Position numbers and translations under genes: made by a program. From the NCBI GenBank assembly GCA_964415185.1, contig CAYPZI010000059.1, positions 1-16,082 of the forward strand: a stretch of DNA of 16,082 nucleotides, in the 5' to 3' direction. A model generated the notes under the pieces. That model saw nothing but the letters and a program-made list of their open reading frames with translations. It had not been told where the DNA came from and made no database searches. This document shows, piece after piece, positions 13,548-16,082 of this stretch (position 1 is the stretch's first letter; each line of letters starts with the position of its first letter). This DNA comes from CAYVBJ01 sp964415185 (GTDB lineage Bacteria; Bacteroidota; Rhodothermia; Balneolales; Balneolaceae).

Positions 13548-14302
13548 ATTTCAACCTCAAGCATGTCGTATGACAGCCTCACATTTGGAGGCAATTTTTT
13601 ATTTGTTTCGGAATGATTCACAAACGAGTTCATATGAATCAGGTAAGTCATCGGTATGTCAAGTTTATTTGCTACTTCAGCAGCTTCCGGAATGGTAAGG
13701 TGTGTCGGGTGCGAAGGTGCCCACCTCAGCCCGCTCAGCACAAGAACCTTCGATCCCCTGATGAGGTCCCAGGTTTTTTCCGGAATATATTTCACATCGG
13801 TGATATATGAAAAATCGTTGATTCTGTAGCCATTCACGCCTGTCTTTCCGTGAACAACCGGCAGTGGTGTAATTTCCACATCCTTGATCTTCATTTTATC
13901 ACGGATAACGTTCAGTTCAAAAGAGGCAGACCCCGGGTATTTATTTTCTCCAAAAAGATAATCAAACCTCTTTTTTATGCTTTTAATTGCTTTTTCTGTG
14001 CTGTATAAAGGGATTGAATCTTTTTGCACATAGTTGAATGAGCGCACATCGTCGAGGCCGGCAATATGATCCATATGCTCATGTGTTATTAGCAAGAGGT
14101 CAATTTTTTTTACACCCGACCTGATTGTCTGCAGGCGAAATTCAGGTCCTGCATCAACAATAATGGAAAGTTCATCGGTTTGAACCCATACCGAGCAGCG
14201 GTATCTTTCATTGCGCGGGTCTCCGTACAAACGTTCTTGCCCGAATCCTCCGGCCACCGGTACTCCCATCGATGTCCCTGTTCCTAAAAATGTAATCTTC
14301 AT
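13544..14302 (-). CDS. Metallo-beta-lactamase-fold hydrolase, PhnP/RNase Z-like
   Basis: The 252-residue protein starts MKITFLGTGTSMGVPVAGG, typical of the PhnP-like branch of the fold. Metal ligands are complete: H74-x-H76-x-D78-H79 in THEHMDH, H151 (VVHGK), D169 (YITDVKY) and H223 (LIHMNSF). This predicts a two-metal phosphodiesterase. The CxCxxC zinc cluster seen in many PhnP proteins after GVP is absent; the region reads VAGGFGQERLYGDPRNERYR with only one later Cys (C36). The motif HPTHLTIPEA (198-207) is typical of related Bacteroidota proteins. The substrate is unknown; cyclic nucleotide or cyclic phosphate products are possible. It is 26 bp downstream of the 91-residue gene on the same strand. 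Confidence 0.85.
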   Translation of the reverse strand: MKITFLGTGTSMGVPVAGGFGQERLYGDPRNERYRCSVWVQTDELSIIVDAGPEFRLQTIRSGVKKIDLLLITHEHMDHIAGLDDVRSFNYVQKDSIPLYSTEKAIKSIKKRFDYLFGENKYPGSASFELNVIRDKMKIKDVEITPLPVVHGKTGVNGYRINDFSYITDVKYIPEKTWDLIRGSKVLVLSGLRWAPSHPTHLTIPEAAEVANKLDIPMTYLIHMNSFVNHSETNKKLPPNVRLSYDMLEVEI

Positions 14303-14328
14303 AACAGATCAAAGCCTTCCCGGCTATC

Positions 14329-14604
14329 TCAGTCTTTTTCAAAAGTTTCTATTCGATCCCACAATTTCTCCAATTCTTTTCTTACGGCCGGTTTGACAAA
14401 GAGATCTTCTGCGCCATGATTCATCAGGACTCTTGCAAGCAAACCGTTTTGGGATTCAACGGGTTTGTTTTTATTCAGAACAATAAGGCTTTCACCTTCA
14501 ACAAGGCATTGATCTCCCCTGAAGGAACCCCTTTCTTTTCTTATTGCGTATCCGCATTGTTCGCATAATGACTCCAATTCCAGTAACAGCTTTTCTGACT
14601 TCAT
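14329..14604 (-). CDS. Conserved small protein of unknown function
   Basis: A 91-residue protein starting MKSEKLLLELESLCEQCGYA. I recognise the pattern IRKERGSFRGDQCLVEGESL then IVLNKNKPVE as one shared by small uncharacterised proteins of this phylum group, but know no function for it. It has a CxxC pair (C14, C17) and a third Cys (C33), which could bind a metal or be redox-active, though no fourth ligand is obvious. There is no signal peptide or membrane segment. It starts three bases after the stop of the beta-barrel gene and ends 26 bp before the metallo-hydrolase, so all three are probably one transcript. Confidence 0.8.
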   Translation of the reverse strand: MKSEKLLLELESLCEQCGYAIRKERGSFRGDQCLVEGESLIVLNKNKPVESQNGLLARVLMNHGAEDLFVKPAVRKELEKLWDRIETFEKD

Positions 14605-14607
14605 AAT

Positions 14608-15342
14608 TTAAAACACAAATCCGATTGTAATTCCGTGGCCGGTGAATCGATGATCAAAACGTTCATCATCCAATACATAATCCCTGAAATCGTAATCATA
14701 TCCGATTGCAAGGCCGTTGTTTCCGAAGAACCTGTCAATAACCAAACGCAGCTTTCCCTGCATAGAGTACAAGGTGCCCCCAAAGAAAGTTCCTCTGGCA
14801 GCACTGAATCCTACATTGGGAGTAAACATGGCTGCCAGTTCAAGGCGCTGGTTAATTCTGTATGCAGATGTAATTCCCGAACCGATTGAAAATGATGTCT
14901 GTTCAAATTCGTAGTCGGTAAAATCGCTATTCACCCTGGTAAAGCCAGTAGAAATTTGCAGGGGAATGCCAAGCCGAAAATTAGGGGCTCTTGAGATGAT
15001 AAAACTATTGTACAATTTTGCCTTCAGGTTTACATAACTATTGTCCTTCATTCCGGTTGCCGAACCTCCTAAACCAATGTTAATATCAATGCCCGGATTT
15101 TCAAACTGAATGTTCAGGATATTATCGTTAAAATCCAGTCGGTCACTGTCCGGAACTCCGCTTCCCCTGAATTCAAAATCGGCAAAATCAACACTTACTC
15201 CAATCATCGAAAAGAAACCAGGAGGACGTTGGGCACGTTCTTCTACAGAACCGATTGAAAACATCTGTCCAAAAGCTGTATGTACAGGCAACAGGAATGT
15301 AATTACAAAGAACAAGGCAAAAAGAAATTTAATATTTTGCAT
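14608..15342 (-). CDS. Small outer-membrane beta-barrel protein
   Basis: The 244-residue product starts MQNIKFLFALFFVITFLLPV and HTAFGQ, a clear signal peptide with a likely cut after AFG. The mature part is rich in alternating strands and Gly/Asn turns (VNLKAKLYNSFIISR, LGIPLQISTGFTRVNSDFTD, QGKLRLVIDRFFGNNGLAIG), and the chain ends HGITIGFVF with a C-terminal Phe, the usual outer-membrane barrel signature. About 8-10 strands are likely. The ATG at 15342 is preferred to an in-frame TTG at 15357, which would put charged residues before the signal peptide. Function is unknown; a structural or small-pore role is possible. It is divergent from the glutathione peroxidase gene with a 57 bp AT-rich gap. 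Confidence 0.8.
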   Translation of the reverse strand: MQNIKFLFALFFVITFLLPVHTAFGQMFSIGSVEERAQRPPGFFSMIGVSVDFADFEFRGSGVPDSDRLDFNDNILNIQFENPGIDINIGLGGSATGMKDNSYVNLKAKLYNSFIISRAPNFRLGIPLQISTGFTRVNSDFTDYEFEQTSFSIGSGITSAYRINQRLELAAMFTPNVGFSAARGTFFGGTLYSMQGKLRLVIDRFFGNNGLAIGYDYDFRDYVLDDERFDHRFTGHGITIGFVF

Positions 15343-15399
15343 TCGGAACGGTTTCAATTAAATTTAAATTAATCACGTAAAGAAAACTTTTGACAAAAT

Positions 15400-15942
15400 A
15401 TGAAATTCGTAATCACTATAGTATCACTATTCTGTATAATGGGAATCGCAAATAACACAACCGATTCGATTTATGATTTTAAATTAACCGGAATTGAAGG
15501 GGATAAACTGGATCTTGCTTCTTACGAAGGACGGGCTCTGCTTATTGTGAATACCGCCTCCGAATGCGGCTACACACCCCAATACAGCGGGCTCCAAAAA
15601 CTCTATGAGGAATATAAAGAAGAGGGCTTCACAATTATCGGGTTTCCAGCAAATAACTTTGGCGGTCAGGAACCGGGATCGGATCACGATATCCTGCAAT
15701 TTTGTGAAGTCAATTACGGAGTGACGTTTCCTCTTGCGTCAAAAGTATCCGTGAAGGGTGATGATATACACCCGCTCTTCGCCTACCTTACCACAACCGA
15801 AAACAAAAGCTTCAAAGGCGATATCAAGTGGAACTTTGAGAAATTCCTGATTGACAAAAACGGCAACCTGGTTGAGCGCTTCCGCAGTAACGTTAAACCT
15901 GAGAGTGAGCAATTGAAAAGTGCTATAAAGGAACTTTTGTAG
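15400..15942 (+). CDS. Glutathione peroxidase family protein, probably exported
   Basis: The 180-residue thiol peroxidase reduces hydroperoxides; bacterial members usually take electrons from thioredoxin rather than glutathione. Peroxidatic C56 lies in NTASECGYTPQY, Q90 in GFPANNFGGQEPG, W144 in IKWNFEKFLID, and a second Cys, C102 (LQFCEVNYG), at the place of the resolving Cys in thioredoxin-dependent members. The first 17 residues (MKFVITIVSLFCIMGIA) form a short hydrophobic signal-like segment not needed by the fold, which suggests export to the periplasm or membrane anchoring; there is no good lipobox. The active residue is Cys, not selenocysteine. A bidirectional terminator follows. Confidence 0.92.
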   Translation: MKFVITIVSLFCIMGIANNTTDSIYDFKLTGIEGDKLDLASYEGRALLIVNTASECGYTPQYSGLQKLYEEYKEEGFTIIGFPANNFGGQEPGSDHDILQFCEVNYGVTFPLASKVSVKGDDIHPLFAYLTTTENKSFKGDIKWNFEKFLIDKNGNLVERFRSNVKPESEQLKSAIKELL

Positions 15943-15992
15943 TAATAATACCCATATTTTAATTCTGTAAGAGAGATTAAGGTATAATAAAA

Positions 15993-16026
15993 AAAAGCCG
16001 TCTTAAGTAAAATCAAGACGGCTTTT
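15993..16026. terminator. Bidirectional rho-independent terminator
   Basis: AAAAGCCGTCTT (15993-16004) and AAGACGGCTTTT (16015-16026) are a perfect 12-bp inverted repeat around a 10-base loop. Each strand has a T-run at its 3' side and a GC core (GCCGTC). It lies between the plus-strand peroxidase gene and the 3' end of the minus-strand tRNA-Asp, so it can end both transcripts. Confidence 0.9.
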
Positions 16027-16028
16027 AG

Positions 16029-16082
16029 CGATCCGGACGAGATTCGAACTCGCGACCTCCTGCGTGACAGGCAGGCGTTCTA
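16029..16082 (-). tRNA. tRNA-Asp (anticodon GTC), 5' part beyond the window
   Basis: On the minus strand, the anticodon arm CCTGC-CTGTCAC-GCAGG has anticodon GTC (plus-strand 16066-16068), followed by a T-arm GCGAG-TTCGAAT-CTCGT and acceptor strand CCGGATC with discriminator G at 16029. G73 and the GTC anticodon are both tRNA-Asp identity features. CCA is not encoded; the next bases are CTA. The D-arm and 5' acceptor strand lie outside the window. Terminator 3 bp downstream. Confidence 0.95.

Overview
This window of about 40% GC carries mostly conserved housekeeping genes. The set suggests a member of the Bacteroidota/Balneolota/Rhodothermota group: the ffh-rpsP-rimM-trmD-rplS-adk order, a ribosomal protein bS16 with a very long acidic tail, weak or absent Shine-Dalgarno sequences at most starts, a small exported beta-barrel protein, and a stand-alone AtuA-like small protein. 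The lineage is inferred from protein flavour only.

Layout. Positions 1-73 hold the first 24 codons of a YefM/Phd-type antitoxin on the minus strand, with a paired GTAC-core operator just upstream at 107-124. A small AtuA-like protein and purM follow, both on the minus strand. The 441 bp between purM and the divergent gene dtd contains nine DnaA-box-like 9-mers, one of them a perfect TTATCCACA, together with direct repeats and inverted repeats. It is the most striking non-coding element here and a candidate chromosomal replication origin (or DnaA-binding locus). dtd and an alkaline-phosphatase-superfamily metalloenzyme form a tight plus-strand pair.

Positions 3778-8336 are one minus-strand translation and protein-targeting operon: ffh (signal recognition particle), rpsP (bS16 with about 220 extra residues), rimM and trmD (ribosome and tRNA maturation), rplS (bL19) and adk. 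Divergent from ffh, a plus-strand run holds fabI (fatty acid synthesis), ruvC and ruvA (Holliday junction processing), a PhoB/OmpR-type response regulator with its membrane histidine kinase, and a mannose-1-phosphate guanylyltransferase. The 213 bp between ffh and fabI contains a perfect palindrome of two convergent TTATCAACA 9-mers, the same 9-mer that occurs in the purM-dtd gap.

The right end has a minus-strand cluster (beta-barrel protein, 91-residue unknown protein, metallo-beta-lactamase-fold hydrolase), a plus-strand exported glutathione peroxidase, a bidirectional terminator, and a tRNA-Asp(GTC) cut by the window end.

I see no insertion sequence, prophage, CRISPR array or rRNA. No gene cluster looks like a new defence or biosynthetic system. 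The items most worth following up are the DnaA-box cluster, the bS16 tail with its terminal module, the truncated toxin-antitoxin locus with its operator, and the palindrome between ffh and fabI.
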